DNA from: Atherix ibis
Taxonomy: Eukaryota > Arthropoda > Insecta > Diptera > Athericidae
DNA length: 64,000 nucleotides
Direction of reading: 5' to 3'
Assembly: GCA_958298945.1 (NCBI GenBank)
Contig: OY282608.1
Coordinates: 13,989,933 to 14,053,932, forward strand
Made by a program: the position numbers and the translations under genes. Position 1 is the first letter of the stretch; each line of letters begins with the position of its first letter. Shown piece by piece: positions 1 through 11,280 of this stretch. The notes beneath the pieces are model-generated. The model did no database searches and was not told where the DNA came from. It saw nothing but the letters and a program-made list of their open reading frames with translations.

Positions 1-3000
1 TTTGTTGGTTTGTTGGTTTGTTTGTTTGTTGGTTTGTTCGTTTGTTGGCTTGTTGGTTTGTTGGCTTACTGGTTTGTTGGTTTGTTTGTTTGTTCGTTTG
101 TTGGTTTGTTGGCTTGTTGGTTTGTTGGTTTGTTGGCTTGTTGGTTTGTTGATTTGTTGGTTTGTTCGTTTGTTTCCTTGTTGGTTTGTTGGCTTGTTGG
201 CTTGTTGGCTTGTTGGTTTGTTGGTTTGTTGGTTTGTTGGTTTGTTGGTTTGTTGGTTTGTTGGTTTGTTGGTTTGTTGGTCAGTTAGCTTGTTGGTTTT
301 TTGGTTTGTTGGCTTGTTGGTTTGTTGGTTTGTTGGTTTGTTGGTTGGTTGGTTCGTTGGGTTGTTGGTTTGTTGGCTTGTTGGCTTATTGGTTTGTTGG
401 TTTGTTGGCTTGTTGGTTTGTTGGCTAGTTGGTTTATTAGTTTGTTGGTTTATTGGTTTACTGGTTTGTTGGTTTGTTCGTTTGTTGGTTTGTTGGTTTG
501 GTGGTTTTTTGGTTTGTTGGTTTGTTGGTCTGTTGGTTTGTTGGTTTGTTGGTTTGTTGGTTTGTTTTTGTGTTGGTTTGTTGGCTTGTTGGTTTGTTGG
601 TTTGTTTGTTTTTTCGTTTGTTGGTTTGTTGGTTTGTTGGCTTGTTGGTTTGTTGGTTTCCTGGTTTGTTGGTGTGTTGGTTTGTTGGTTTGTAGGTTTG
701 TTGGTTTATTGGCTTTTTGGTTTTTTGGCTTGTTGGTTTGTTGGTTTTTTGGTTTGTTGGTTTGTTTGTTTGTTGGCTTGTTGGTTTGTTGGTTTGTTGG
801 TTTGTTGGTTTGTTGGTTTGTTGGTTTGTTGGTTTGTTGGTTTGTTGGTTTGCTGGCTTCTTGGTTTGTTGGTTTGTTCGTTTGTTGGTTTGTTGGCTTG
901 CTGGTATGTTCGTTTGTTGGTTTGTTGGTTTGTTATTTTGTCCGTTTTTTGGTTTGTTGGCTTGTTGGTTTGTTCGTTTGTTGGTTTGTTGGTTACTTGG
1001 TTTGTTGGCTTGTTGGTTTGTTGGTTTGTTGGTTTGTTGGTTTGCTGACTTGTTGGTTTGTTGGTTTGCTGACTTGTTGGTTTTTTGGTTTGTTGGTTTG
1101 TTGGGTTGTTGGTTTGTTTGTTTGTTGGTTTGTTGGCTTGTTGGTTTGTTGGCTTGTTGGTTTGTGGGCTTGTTGGCTTGTTGGTTTGTTGGTTTGTTGG
1201 TATGTTGGCTTGTTGGTTTGTTGGTTTGTTGGTTTGTGGGTTTGTTGGTTTGTTGGCTTGTTGGTTTGGTGGCATGTTGGTTTGTTGGCTTGTTGGCTTG
1301 TTGGCTTATTGGTTTGTTGGCTTGTTGGTTCATTGGCTTGTTGGCTTGTTGGTTTGTTGGTTTGTTGGTTTGTTGATTTGTTCGTTTGTTGGTTTGTTAG
1401 TTTGGTGGCTTGTTTGTTTGTTGGTTTGTTGGTTTGTTGGTTTGGTGGCATGTTGGTTTGTTGGCTTTTTGGCTTGTTGGCTTACTGGTTTGTTGGCTTG
1501 TTGGTTCATTGGCTTGTTGGCTTGTTGGTTTGTTGGTTTGTTGGTTTGTTGATTTGTTCGTTTGTTGGTTTGTTAATTTGGTGGCTTGTTTGTTTGTTGG
1601 TTTGTTGGTTTGTTGGTTTGTTGGCTTGTTGGTTTGGTGGTTTGTTGGTTTCTTGGTTTGTTGGTTTGTTGGTTTGTTATTTTATTGGTTTGTTGGTTTG
1701 TTGGTTTGTTTGTTTGTTGGTTTGTTCGTTTGTTGGCTTATTGGTTTGTTGGCTTACTGGTTTGTTTGTTTGTTCGTTTGTTGGTTTGTTGGCTTGTTGG
1801 TTTGGTGGTTTTTTGGTTTCTTGGTTTGTTGGTTTGTTGGTTTGTTATTTTGTTGGTTTGTTGGTTTGTTGGTTTGTTTGTTTGTTGGTTTGTTCGTTTG
1901 TTGGCTTGTTGGTTTGTTGGCTTACTGGTTTGTTGGTTTGTTTGTTTGTTCGTTTGTTGGTTTGTTGGCTTGTTGGTTTGTTGGTTTGTTGGCTTGTTGG
2001 TTTGTTGGTTTGTTGATTTGTTGGTTTGTTCGTTTGTTTGCTTGTTGGTTTGTTGGCTTGTTGGCTTGTTGGCTTGTTGGCTTGTTGGTTTGTTGGTTTG
2101 TTGGTTTGTTGGTTTGTTGGTTTGTTGGTTTGTTGGTTTGTTGGTCAGTTAGCTTGTTGGTTTTTTGGTTTGTTGGCTTGTTGGTTTGTTGGTTTGTTGG
2201 TTTGTTGGTTGGTTGGTTCGTTGGCTTGTTGGTTTGTTGGTTTGTTGGCTTGTTGACTTATTGGTTTGTTGGTTTGTTGGCTTGTTGGTTTGTTGGCTAG
2301 TTGGTTTATTAGTTTGTTGGTTTATTGGTTTATTGGTTTGTTGGTTTGTTCGTTTGTTGGTTTGTTGGTTTGGTGGTTTTTTGGTTTGTTGGTTTGTTGG
2401 TCTGTTGGTTTGTTGGTTTGTTGGTTTGTTGGTTTGTTTTTGTGTTGGTTTGTTGGCTGGCTGGCTTGTTGGTTTGTTGGTTTGTTTGTTTTTTCGTTTG
2501 TTGGTTTGTTGGTTTGTTGGCTTGTTGGTTTGTTGGTTTCCTGGTTTGTTGGTGTGTTGGTTTGTTGGTTTGTAGGTTTGTTGGTTTATTGGCTTGTTGG
2601 TTTTTTGGCTTGTTGGTTTGTTGGTTTTTTGGTTTGTTGGTTTGTTTGTTTGTTGGCTTGTTGGTTTGTTGGTTTGTTGGTTTGTTGGTTTGTTGGTTTG
2701 TTGGTTTGTTGGTTTGTTGGTTTGTTGGTTTGTTGGCTTCTTGGTTTGTTCGTTTGTTGGTTTGTTGGCTTGCTGGTTTGTTCGTTTGTTGGTTTGTTGG
2801 TTTGTTATTTTGTTCGTTTTTTGGTTTGTTGGCTTGTTGGTTTGTTCGTTTGTTGGTTTGTTGGTTACTTGGTTTGTTGGCTTGTTGGTTTGTTGGTTTG
2901 TTGGTTTGTTGGTTTGTTGGTTTGTTAGTTTGTTGATTTGTTGGTTTGTTGGCTTGTTGGTTTTTTGGTTTGTTGGTTTGTTGGCTTGTTGGTTTGTTGG

Positions 3001-3035
3001 TTTGTTGGTTTGTTGGTTTGCTGACTTGTTGGTTT
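1..3035 (+). repeat. Left copy of 7.14 kb-offset segmental duplication
   Basis: The order of variant units here is repeated at about 7146-10188. The offset is 7145 bp over 1-780, 7137 after a one-octamer contraction in the run between 777 and 853, then 7145 again, and 7153 near 2946. One substitution visible between copies is GGTATGTT at 903 against GGTTTGTT in the right copy. The segment carries B cassettes (about 423-720 and 2290-2600), two C cassettes (1268-1350 and 1445-1530) and two A cassettes (about 1630-1950). Confidence 0.93.
1865..2915 (+). repeat. Internal copy of the first kilobase (offset 1864-1872 bp)
   Basis: The stretch from about 10 to 1040 is repeated here: the tract with GGTCAGTT near 280 recurs near 2148, and the B cassette at 423-720 recurs at 2290-2600 with offset 1872 (234 octamers). 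The copies differ by single-octamer gains or losses and a few substitutions, such as GGCTTGTT against GGCTGGCT near 2456. The 7.14 kb duplication includes both copies, so this internal duplication is the older event. Confidence 0.88.
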
Positions 3036-3540
3036 GTTGGCTTGTTGGTTTGGTGGTTTGTTGGTTTCTTGGTTTGTTGGTTTGTTGGTTTGTTATTTTG
3101 TTGGTTTGTTGGTTTGTTGGTTTGTTTGTTTGTTGGTTTGTTCGTTTGTTGGCTTGTTGGTTTGTTGGCTTACTGGTTTTTTGGTTTGTTTGTTTGTTCG
3201 TTTGTTGGTTTGTTGGCTTGTTGGTTTGTTGGTTTGTTGGCTTGTTGGTTTGTTGGTTTGTTGGTTTGTTGGTTTGTTGGTTTGTTCGTTTGTTGGCTTG
3301 TTGGTTTGTTGGCTTGTTGGCTTGTTGGTTTGTTGGCTTGTTGGCTTGTTGGTTTGTTGGTTTGTTGGTTTGTTGGTTTGTTGGTTTATTGATTTGTTGG
3401 TTAGTTAGCTTGTTGGTTTTTTGGTTTGTTGGTTTGTTGGCTTGTTGGTTTGTTGGTTTGTTCGTTTGTTGGTTTGTTGGTTTGTTGGTTTGTTGGTTTG
3501 TTGGTTTGTTGGTTTGTTGGTTTGTTGGTTAGTTAGCTTG
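3035..3540 (+). repeat. A-cassette block, left copy (offset 3101 bp)
   Basis: An A cassette begins near 3050 and is followed by a GGCTTGTT-rich stretch and a GGTTAGTT AGCTTGTT marker near 3531. The same order is found at 6136-6641. The offset of 3101 is 387 octamers plus 5, which matches the odd-length units lying between the copies: +2 at 4367, +4 at 4977 and -1 at 5437. Confidence 0.85.
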
Positions 3541-3548
3541 TTGGTTTT

Positions 3549-4100
3549 TTGGTTTGTTGGTTTGTTGGGTTATTGGTTCGTTGGTTTGTTCGTTTGTTGG
3601 TTTGTTGGTTTGTTGGTTTGTTGGTTTGTTGGTTTGTTGGTTTGTTTATTTGTTCGTTTGTTGTTTTGTTGTTTTGTTGGATTGTTGGCTTGTTGTTATG
3701 TTGGTTTGTTGGCTTATTGGTTTGTTGGGTTTTTGGTTTGTTGGTTTGTTGGTTTGTTGGTTTGTTGGTTTGTTGGTTTGTTGGTTTGTTGGTTTTTTGG
3801 TTTGTTGGTTTGTTGCCTTGTTGGTGTGTCGGTTTGTTAGTTTGTTGGTGTGTTTGTTTGTTGGTTTGTTGGCTTTTTGGTTTGTTGGTTTGTTGGTTGG
3901 TTGGCTTGTTGCTTTGTTCGTTTCTTGGTTTGTTGGCTTGTTGGTTTGTTCGTTTGTTGGTTTGTTGGTTACTTGGATTGTTGGTTTGTTGGTTTGTTGG
4001 TTTGTTGGTTTGTTGGTTTGTTGGTTTGTTGGTTTGTTGGTTTGTTGGTTTGTTGGTTTGTTCGTTTGTTGGTTTGTTGGTTTGTTGGCTTGTTAGTTTT
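3549..4100 (+). repeat. F-cassette block with GTTTTGTT doublet
   Basis: This block has consecutive GTTTTGTT units and a GGATTGTT unit near 3661-3690, then an F cassette: a GTGTG step near 3850, GGCTTTTT, GCTTTGTTCG near 3911 and GGTTACTT near 3969. A related block in the same order lies at about 17920-18420. F cassettes are scarce in the first 24 kb and frequent from 25 to 56 kb, so this is an isolated F island in an A/B/C domain. Confidence 0.75.
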
Positions 4101-4800
4101 TTGGTTTGTTGGTTTGTTGGCTTGTTGGTTTGTTGGTTTGTTGGTTTGTTGGTTTGTTGGTTTGTTGGTTTGTTGGTTTGCTGGCTTGTTGGTTTGTTGG
4201 TTTGTTGGTTTGCTGGCTTGTTGGTTTTTTGGTTTGTTGGTTTGTTGGTTTGTTGGTTTCTTGGCTTGTTGGTTTCTTGGCTGGTTGGCTTGTTGGTTTG
4301 TTGGTTTGTTCGTTTGTTGGTTTGTTGGTTTGTTGGTTTGTTGGTTTTTTGGTTTGTTGGTTTGTTCGTTTTTGTTGGTTTTTTGGTTTGTTGGTTGGTT
4401 GGTTTGGTGGCATGTTGGTTTGTTGGCTTGTTGGCTTGTTGGCTTATTGGTTTGTTGGCTTGTTGGTTCATTGGCTTGTTGGCTTGTTGGTTTGTTGGTT
4501 TGTTGGTTTCTTGGCTGGTTGGCTTGTTGGTTTGTTGGTTTGTTCGTTTGTTGGTTTGTTGGTTTGTTGGTTTGTTGGTTTTTTGGTTTGTTGGTTTGTT
4601 GCCTTGTTGGTGTGTCGGTTTGTTAGTTTGTTGGTGTGTTTGTTTGTTGGTTTGTTGGCTTTTTGGTTTGTTGGTTTGTTGGTTGGTTGGCTTGTTGCTT
4701 TGTTCGTTTCTTGGTTTGTTGGCTTGTTGGTTTGTTCGTTTGTTGGTTTGTTGGTTACTTGGATTGTTGGTTTGTTGGTTTGTTGGTTTGTTGGTTTGTT
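3790..4800 (+). repeat. 786 bp-offset tandem copy of the F cassette
   Basis: The F cassette at about 3790-4010 is repeated at 4576-4796, including its GCCTTGTT and GTCGG units and the GGTTACTT GGATTGTT pair. The offset of 786 is 98 octamers plus 2, which is accounted for by the single 10-mer CGTTTTTGTT at 4367-4376 between the copies. A C cassette (GGCATGTT to GGTTCATT, 4405-4475) lies between them. Confidence 0.85.
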
Positions 4801-4834
4801 GGCTTGTTGGCTTGTTTGTTTGGTAGTTTGTTGG

Positions 4835-5200
4835 TTTCTTGGTTTGTTGGTTTGTTGGTTTGTTATTTTGTTGGTTTGTTGGTTTGTTGGTTTGTTGGTT
4901 TGTTTGTTTGTTGGTTTGTTCGTTTGTTGGCTTGTTGGTTTGTTGGCTTACTGGTTTGTTGGTTTGTTTGTTTGTTCGTTGGTTTGTTGGCCTGTTGGTT
5001 TGTAGGTTTGTTGGCTTGTTGGTTTGTTGGTTTGTTGGTTTAATGGTTTGTTCGTTTGTTGGCTTGTTAGTTTGTTGGCTTGTCGGCTTGTTGGCTTGTT
5101 GGTTTGTTGGTTTGTTGGTTTGTTCGTTTGTTGGTTTGTTCGTTTGTTGGCTTGTTTGTTTGTTGGTTTGTTGGTTTGTTGGTTTGTTGGTTTGTTGGTT
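4835..5200 (+). repeat. A-cassette variant carrying a 4-base partial unit
   Basis: An A cassette here ends in the truncated unit CGTT at 4977-4980 in place of CGTTTGTT, followed by GGCCTGTT, a GTAGG unit and GGTTTAAT. The identical series recurs at 6702-7067 with CGTT at 6844-6847, offset exactly 1867. The shared four-base deletion marks the two blocks as copies of one ancestor. Confidence 0.9.
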
Positions 5201-5640
5201 TGTTGGCTTGTTGGTTTGGTGGTTTGTTGGTTTGTTGGTTCGTTGGCTTGTTGGTTTGTTGGTTTGTTGGTTTGTTGGTTTGTTGGTTTGTTGGTTTGTT
5301 GGCTTGTTGGTTTGTTGGTTTGTTGGTTTGTTGGTTTGTTGGCTTGTTGGTTTGTTGGTTTGTTGGCTTGTTGGTTTGTTGGTTTGTTCGTTTGTTGGTT
5401 TGTTGTTTTGTTGGTTTGTTGGTTTGTTGGTTTGTTGTTTGTTGGTTTGTTGGTTCGTTGGCTTGTTGGTTTGTTGGCTTGTTGGCTTGTTGGTTTGTTG
5501 GTTTGTTGGCTTGTTGGTTTGTTGGTTTGTTGGTTTGTTGGTTTGTTGGTTTGTTGGCTTGTTGGTTTGTTGGTTTGTCGGTTTGTTCGTTTGTTGGCTT
5601 GTTGGTTTGTTGGTTTGTTGGTTTCTAGGCTAGTTGGTTT
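5200..5640 (+). repeat. GGCTTGTT-rich low-variant stretch
   Basis: Mostly canonical octamers with scattered GGCTTGTT and a few CGTTTGTT, GGTTCGTT and GTTTTGTT units. A one-base-short unit (GTTTGTT, 5437-5443) shifts the register. No cassette order is obvious and no gene-like feature is seen. Confidence 0.8.
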
Positions 5641-6135
5641 ATTAGTTTGTTGGTTTATTGGTTTGTTGGTGTGTTGGTTTGGTGGTTTTTTGGTTTGTTG
5701 GTTTGTTGGTTTGTTGGTCTGATGGTTTGTTGGTTTGTTGGTTTGTTGGTGTGTTGGTTTGTTGGCTGGTTGGCTTGTTGGTTTGTTGGTTTGTTTGTTT
5801 GTTCGTTTGTTGGTTTGTTGGTTTGTTGGCTTGTTGGTTTATTGGCTAATTGGTTTTTTGGCTTGTTGGTTCATTGGCTTGTTGGCTTGTTGGTTTGTTG
5901 GTTTGTTGGTTTGTTCGTTTGTTGGCTTGTTTGTTTGTTGGTTTCCTGGTTTCTTGGTGTGTTGGTTTGTTGGTTTGTAGGTTTGTTGGTTTATTGGCTA
6001 ATTGGTTTTTTGGCTTGTTGGTTCATTGGCTTGTTGGCTTGTTGGTTTGTTGGTTTGTTGGTTTGTTCGTTTGTTGGCTTGTTTGTTTGTTGGTTTGTTG
6101 GTTTGTTGGTTTGTTGGTTTGCTTGTTTGTTGGTT
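5630..6135 (+). repeat. B-cassette block with local half-copy
   Basis: A B cassette begins with GGCTAGTT GGTTTATT near 5628, passes the GGTGGTTTTTTGG step and GGCTGGTT near 5765, and reaches GGTTCATT near 5870. The tail from the GGCTAATT GGTTTTTT pair is repeated about 152 bp later (5845 and 5997), giving a short tandem of 19 octamers. Confidence 0.75.
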
Positions 6136-6700
6136 TGTTGGCTTGTTGGTTTGGTGGTTTGTTGGTTTCTTGGTTTGTTGGTTTGTTGGTTTGTTATTTT
6201 GTTGGTTTGTTGGTTTGTTGGTTTGTTTGTTTGTTGGTTTGTTCGTTTGTTGGCTTGTTGGTTTGTTGGCTTACTGGTTTGTTGGTTTGTTTGTTTGTTC
6301 GTTTGTTGGTTTGTTGGCTTGTTGGTTTGTTGGTTTGTTGGCTTGTTGGTTTGTTGGTTTGTTGGTTTGTTGGTTTGTTGGTTTGTTCGTTTGTTGGCTT
6401 GTTGGTTTGTTGGCTTGTTGGCTTGCTCGTTTGTTGGCTTGTTGGCTTGTTGGTTTGTTGGTTTGTTGGTTTGTTGGTTTGTTGGTTTATTGATTTGTTG
6501 GTTAGTTAGCTTGTTGGTTTTTTGGTTTGTTGGTTTGTTGGCTTGTTGGTTTGTTGGTTTGTTCGTTTGTTGGTTTGTTGGTTTGTTGGTTTGTTGGTTT
6601 GTTGGTTTGTTGGTTTGTTGGTTTGTTGGTTAGTTAGCTTGTTGGTTTTTTGGTTTGTTGGTTTGTTGGCTTATTGGTTTGTTGGTTTGTTCGTTTGTTG
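6136..6700 (+). repeat. A-cassette block, right copy of 3035-3540
   Basis: Right-hand copy of the block at 3035-3540, offset 3101. It includes GGTTTCTT, the GTTATTTTGTT step and the GGTTAGTT AGCTTGTT marker near 6632. Visible differences include GCTCGTTTG near 6425, where the left copy has canonical or GGCTTGTT units. Confidence 0.85.
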
Positions 6701-6701
6701 G

Positions 6702-7067
6702 TTTCTTGGTTTGTTGGTTTGTTGGTTTGTTATTTTGTTGGTTTGTTGGTTTGTTGGTTTGTTGGTTTGTTTGTTTGTTGGTTTGTTCGTTTGTTGGCTT
6801 GTTGGTTTGTTGGCTTACTGGTTTGTTGGTTTGTTTGTTTGTTCGTTGGTTTGTTGGCCTGTTGGTTTGTAGGTTTGTTGGCTTGTTGGTTTGTTGGTTT
6901 TTTGGTTTAATGGTTTGTTCGTTTGTTGGCTTGTTAGTTTGTTGGCTTGTCGGCTTGTTGGCTTGTTGGTTTGTTGGTTTGTTGGTTTGTTCGTTTGTTG
7001 GTTTGTTCGTTTGTTGGCTTGTTTGTTTGTTGGTTTGTTGGTTTGTTGGTTTGTTGGTTTGTTGGCT
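6702..7067 (+). repeat. Right copy of the 4-base partial-unit block
   Basis: Copy of 4835-5200, offset 1867, with the truncated CGTT unit at 6844-6847. It leads directly into the right copy of the 7.14 kb duplication, so this block lies at or beside that duplication junction. Confidence 0.88.
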
Positions 7068-7145
7068 TGTTGGTTTGGTGGTTTTTTGGTTTCTTGGTTT
7101 GTTGGTTTGTTGGTTTGTTATTTTGTTGGTTTGTTGGTTTGTTGG

Positions 7146-10100
7146 TTTGTTTGTTTGTTGGTTTGTTCGTTTGTTGGCTTGTTGGTTTGTTGGCTTACTG
7201 GTTTGTTGGTTTGTTTGTTTGTTCGTTTGTTGGTTTGTTGGCTTGTTGGTTTGTTGGTTTGTTGGCTTGTTGGTTTGTTGGTTTGTTGATTTGTTGGTTT
7301 GTTCGTTTGTTTCCTTGTTGGTTTGTTGGCTTGTTGGCTTGTTGGCTTGTTGGTTTGTTGGTTTGTTGGTTTGTTGGTTTGTTGGTTTGTTGGTTTGTTG
7401 GTTTGTTGGTTTGTTGGTTTGTTGGTCAGTTAGCTTGTTGGTTTTTTGGTTTGTTGGCTTGTTGGTTTGTTGGTTTGTTGGTTTGTTGGTTGGTTGGTTC
7501 GTTGGGTTGTTGGTTTGTTGGCTTGTTGGCTTATTGGTTTGTTGGTTTGTTGGCTTGTTGGTTTGTTGGCTAACTGGTTAATTAGTTTGTTGGTTTATTG
7601 GTTTACTGGTTTGTTGGTTTGTTCGTTTGTTGGTTTGTTGGTTTGGTGGTTTTTTGGTTTGTTGGTTTGTTGGTCTGTTGGTTTGTTGGTTTGTTGGTTT
7701 GTTGGTTTGTTTTTGTGTTGGTTTGTTGGCTTGTTGGTTTGTTGGTTTGTTTGTTTTTTCGTTTGTTGGTTTGTTGGTTTGTTGGCTTGTTGGTTTGTTG
7801 GTTTCCTGGTTTGTTGGTGTGTTGGTTTGTTGGTTTGTAGGTTTGTTGGTTTATTGGCTTGTTGGTTTTTTGGCTTGTTGGTTTGTTGGTTTTTTGGTTT
7901 GTTGGTTTGTTTGTTTGTTGGCTTGTTGGTTTGTTGGTTTGTTGGTTTGTTGGTTTGTTGGTTTGTTGGTTTGTTGGTTTGTTGGTTTGCTGGCTTCTTG
8001 GTTTGTTGGTTTGTTCGTTTGTTGGTTTGTTGGCTTGCTGGTTTGTTCGTTTGTTGGTTTGTTGGTTTGTTATTTTGTCCGTTTTTTGGTTTGTTGGCTT
8101 GTTGGTTTGTTCGTTTGTTGGTTTGTTGGTTACTTGGTTTGTTGGCTTGTTGGTTTGTTGGTTTGTTGGTTTGTTGGTTTGCTGACTTGTTGGTTTGTTG
8201 GTTTGCTGACTTGTTGGTTTTTTGGTTTGTTGGTTTGTTGGTTTGTTGGGTTGTTGGTTTGTTTGTTTGTTGGTTTGTTGGCTTGTTGGTTTGTTGGCTT
8301 GTTGGTTTGTGGGCTTGTTGGCTTGTTGGTTTGTTGGTTTGTTGGTATGTTGGCTTGTTGGTTTGTTGGTTTGTTGGTTTGTGGGTTTGTTGGTTTGTTG
8401 GCTTGTTGGTTTGGTGGCATGTTGGTTTGTTGGCTTGTTGGCTTGTTGGCTTATTGGTTTGTTGGCTTGTTGGTTCATTGGCTTGTTGGCTTGTTGGTTT
8501 GTTGGTTTGTTGGTTTGTTGATTTGTTCGTTTGTTGGTTTGTTAGTTTGGTGGCTTGTTTGTTTGTTGGTTTGTTGGTTTGTTGGTTTGGTGGCATGTTG
8601 GTTTGTTGGCTTGTTGGCTTGTTGGCTTACTGGTTTGTTGGCTTGTTGGTTCATTGGCTTGTTGGCTTGTTGGTTTGTTGGTTTGTTGGTTTGTTGATTT
8701 GTTCGTTTGTTGGTTTGTTAGTTTGGTGGCTTGTTTGTTTGTTGGTTTGTTGGTTTGTTGGTTTGTTGGCTTGTTGGTTTGGTGGTTTGTTGGTTTCTTG
8801 GTTTGTTGGTTTGTTGGTTTGTTATTTTATTGGTTTGTTGGTTTGTTGGTTTGTTTGTTTGTTGGTTTGTTCGTTTGTTGGCTTATTGGTTTGTTGGCTT
8901 ACTGGTTTGTTTGTTTGTTCGTTTGTTGGTTTGTTGGCTTGTTGGTTTGGTGGTTTTTTGGTTTCTTGGTTTGTTGGTTTGTTGGTTTGTTATTTTGTTG
9001 GTTTGTTGGTTTGTTGGTTTGTTTGTTTGTTGGTTTGTTCGTTTGTTGGCTTGTTGGTTTGTTGGCTTACTGGTTTGTTGGTTTGTTTGTTTGTTCGTTT
9101 GTTGGTTTGTTGGCTTGTTGGTTTGTTGGTTTGTTGGCTTGTTGGTTTGTTGGTTTGTTGATTTGTTGGTTTGTTCGTTTGTTTGCTTGTTGGTTTGTTG
9201 GCTTGTTGGCTTGTTGGCTTGTTGGCTTGTTGGTTTGTTGGTTTGTTGGTTTGTTGGTTTGTTGGTTTGTTGGTTTGTTGGTTTGTTGGTCAGTTAGCTT
9301 GTTGGTTTTTTGGTTTGTTGGCTTGTTGGTTTGTTGGTTTGTTGGTTTGTTGGTTGGTTGGTTCGTTGGCTTGTTGGTTTGTTGGCTTGTTGGCTTATTG
9401 GTTTGTTGGTTTGTTGGCTTGTTGGTTTGTTGGCTAGTTGGTTTATTAGTTTGTTGGTTTATTGGTTTATTGGTTTGTTGGTTTGTTCGTTTGTTGGTTT
9501 GTTGGTTTGGTGGTTTTTTGGTTTGTTGGTTTGTTGGTCTGTTGGTTTGTTGGTTTGTTGGTTTGTTGGTTTGTTTTTGTGTTGGTTTGTTGGCTGGTTG
9601 GCTTGTTGGTTTGTTGGTTTGTTTGTTTTTTCGTTTGTTGGTTTGTTGATTTGTTGGCTTGTTGGTTTGTTGGTTTCCTGGTTTGTTGGTGTGTTGGTTT
9701 GTTGGTTTGTAGGTTTGTTGGTTTATTGGCTTGTTGGTTTTTTGGCTTGTTGGTTTGTTGGTTTTTTGGTTTGTTGGTTTGTTTGTTTGTTGGCTTGTTG
9801 GTTTGTTGGTTTGTTGGTTTTTTGGTTTGTTGGTTTGTTGGTTTGTTGGTTTGTTGGTTTGTTGGTTTGTTGGTTTGTTGGCTTCTTGGTTTGTTCGTTT
9901 GTTGGTTTGTTGGCTTGCTGGTTTGTTCGTTTGTTGGTTTGTTGGTTTGTTATTTTGTTCGTTTTTTGGTTTGTTGGCTTGTTGGTTTGTTCGTTTGTTG
10001 GTTTGTTGGTTACTTGGTTTGTTGGCTTGTTGGCTTGTTGGTTTGTTGGTTTGTTGGTTTGTTGGTTTGTTGGTTTGTTAGTTTGTTGATTTGTTGGTTT

Positions 10101-10188
10101 GTTGGCTTGTTGGTTTTTTGGTTTGTTGGTTTGTTGGCTTGTTGGTTTGTTGGTTTGTTGGTTTGTTGGTTTGCTGACTTGTTGGTTT
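7146..10188 (+). repeat. Right copy of 7.14 kb-offset segmental duplication
   Basis: Repeats the unit order of 1-3035, with B cassettes near 7565-7860 and 9432-9730, C cassettes near 8413 and 8590, and A cassettes near 8775 and 8945. The offset of 7145 is 893 octamers plus 1, which equals the net of the odd units in the left segment (+2, +4, -1, +4). Single-octamer length changes are commoner than substitutions between the copies. Confidence 0.93.
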
Positions 10189-11280
10189 GTTGGTTTGCTG
10201 GCTTGTTGGTTTTTTGGTTTGTTGGTTTGTTGGTTTGTTGGTTTGTTGGTTTGTTTGTTTGTTGGTTTGTTGGCTTGTTGGTTTGTTGGCTTGTTGGTCT
10301 GTTGGCTTGTTGGCTTGTTGGTTTGTTGGTTTGTTGGTATGTTAGCTTGTTGGTTTGTTGGTTTGTTGGTTTGTTGGTTTGTGGGTTTGTTGGTTTGTTG
10401 GCTTGTTGGTTTGGTGGCATGTTGGTTTGTTGGCTTGTTGGCTTGTTGGCTTATTGGTTTGTTGGCTTGTTGGTTCATTGGCTTGTTGGCTTGTTGGTTT
10501 GTTGGTTTGTTGGTTTATTGATTTGTTCGTTTGTTGGTTTGTTAGTTTGGTGGCTTGTTTGTTTGTTGGTTTGTTGGTTTGTTGGTTTGGTGGCATGTTG
10601 GTTTGTTGGCTTGTTGGCTTGTTGGCTTACTGGTTTGTTGGCTTGTTGGTTCATTGGCTTGTTGACTTGTTGGTTTGTTGGGTTGTTGGTTTGTTGATTT
10701 GTTCGTTTGTTGGTTTGTTAGTTTGGTGGCTTGTTTGTTTGTTGGTTTGTTGGTTTGTTGGTTTGTTGGTTTGTTGGCTTGTTGGTTTGGTGGTTTGTTG
10801 GTTTCTTGGTTTGTTGGTTTGTTGGTTTGTTATTTTATTGGTTTGTTGGTTTGTTGGTTTGTTTGTTTGTTGGTTTGTTCGTTTGTTGGCTTATTGGTTT
10901 GTTGGCTTACTGGTTTGTTTGTTTGTTCGTTTGTTGGTTTGTTGGCTTGTTGGTTTGTTGGTTTGTTGGCTTGTTGGTTTGTTGGTTTGTTGGTTTGTTG
11001 GTTTGTTCGTTTGTTGGCTTGTTGGTTTGTTGGCTTGTTGGCTTGTTGGTTTGTTGGCTTGTTGGCTTGTTGGTTTGTTGGTTTGTTGGTTTGTTGGTTT
11101 GTTGGTTTGTTGGTTTGTTGGTTAGTTAACTTGTTGGTTTTGTGGTTTGTTGGTTTGTTGGCTTGTTGGTTTATTGGTTTGTTCGTTTGTTGGTTTGTTA
11201 GTTTGTTGGTTTGTTGGTTTTTTCGTTTGTTGGTTTGTTGGTTTGCTGGTTTGTTGGTTCGTTGGCTTGTTGGTTTGTTG
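10189..11280 (+). repeat. Third copy of the C-cassette region
   Basis: After the 7.14 kb copy diverges near 10188, this stretch repeats material of 1050-1800 and 8195-8945. The two C cassettes at about 10415 and 10590 are exactly 2000 bp (250 octamers) after those at 8413 and 8590. It continues with an A cassette near 10790-10950 and a GGCTTGTT-rich stretch resembling 3220-3400. Confidence 0.85.
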
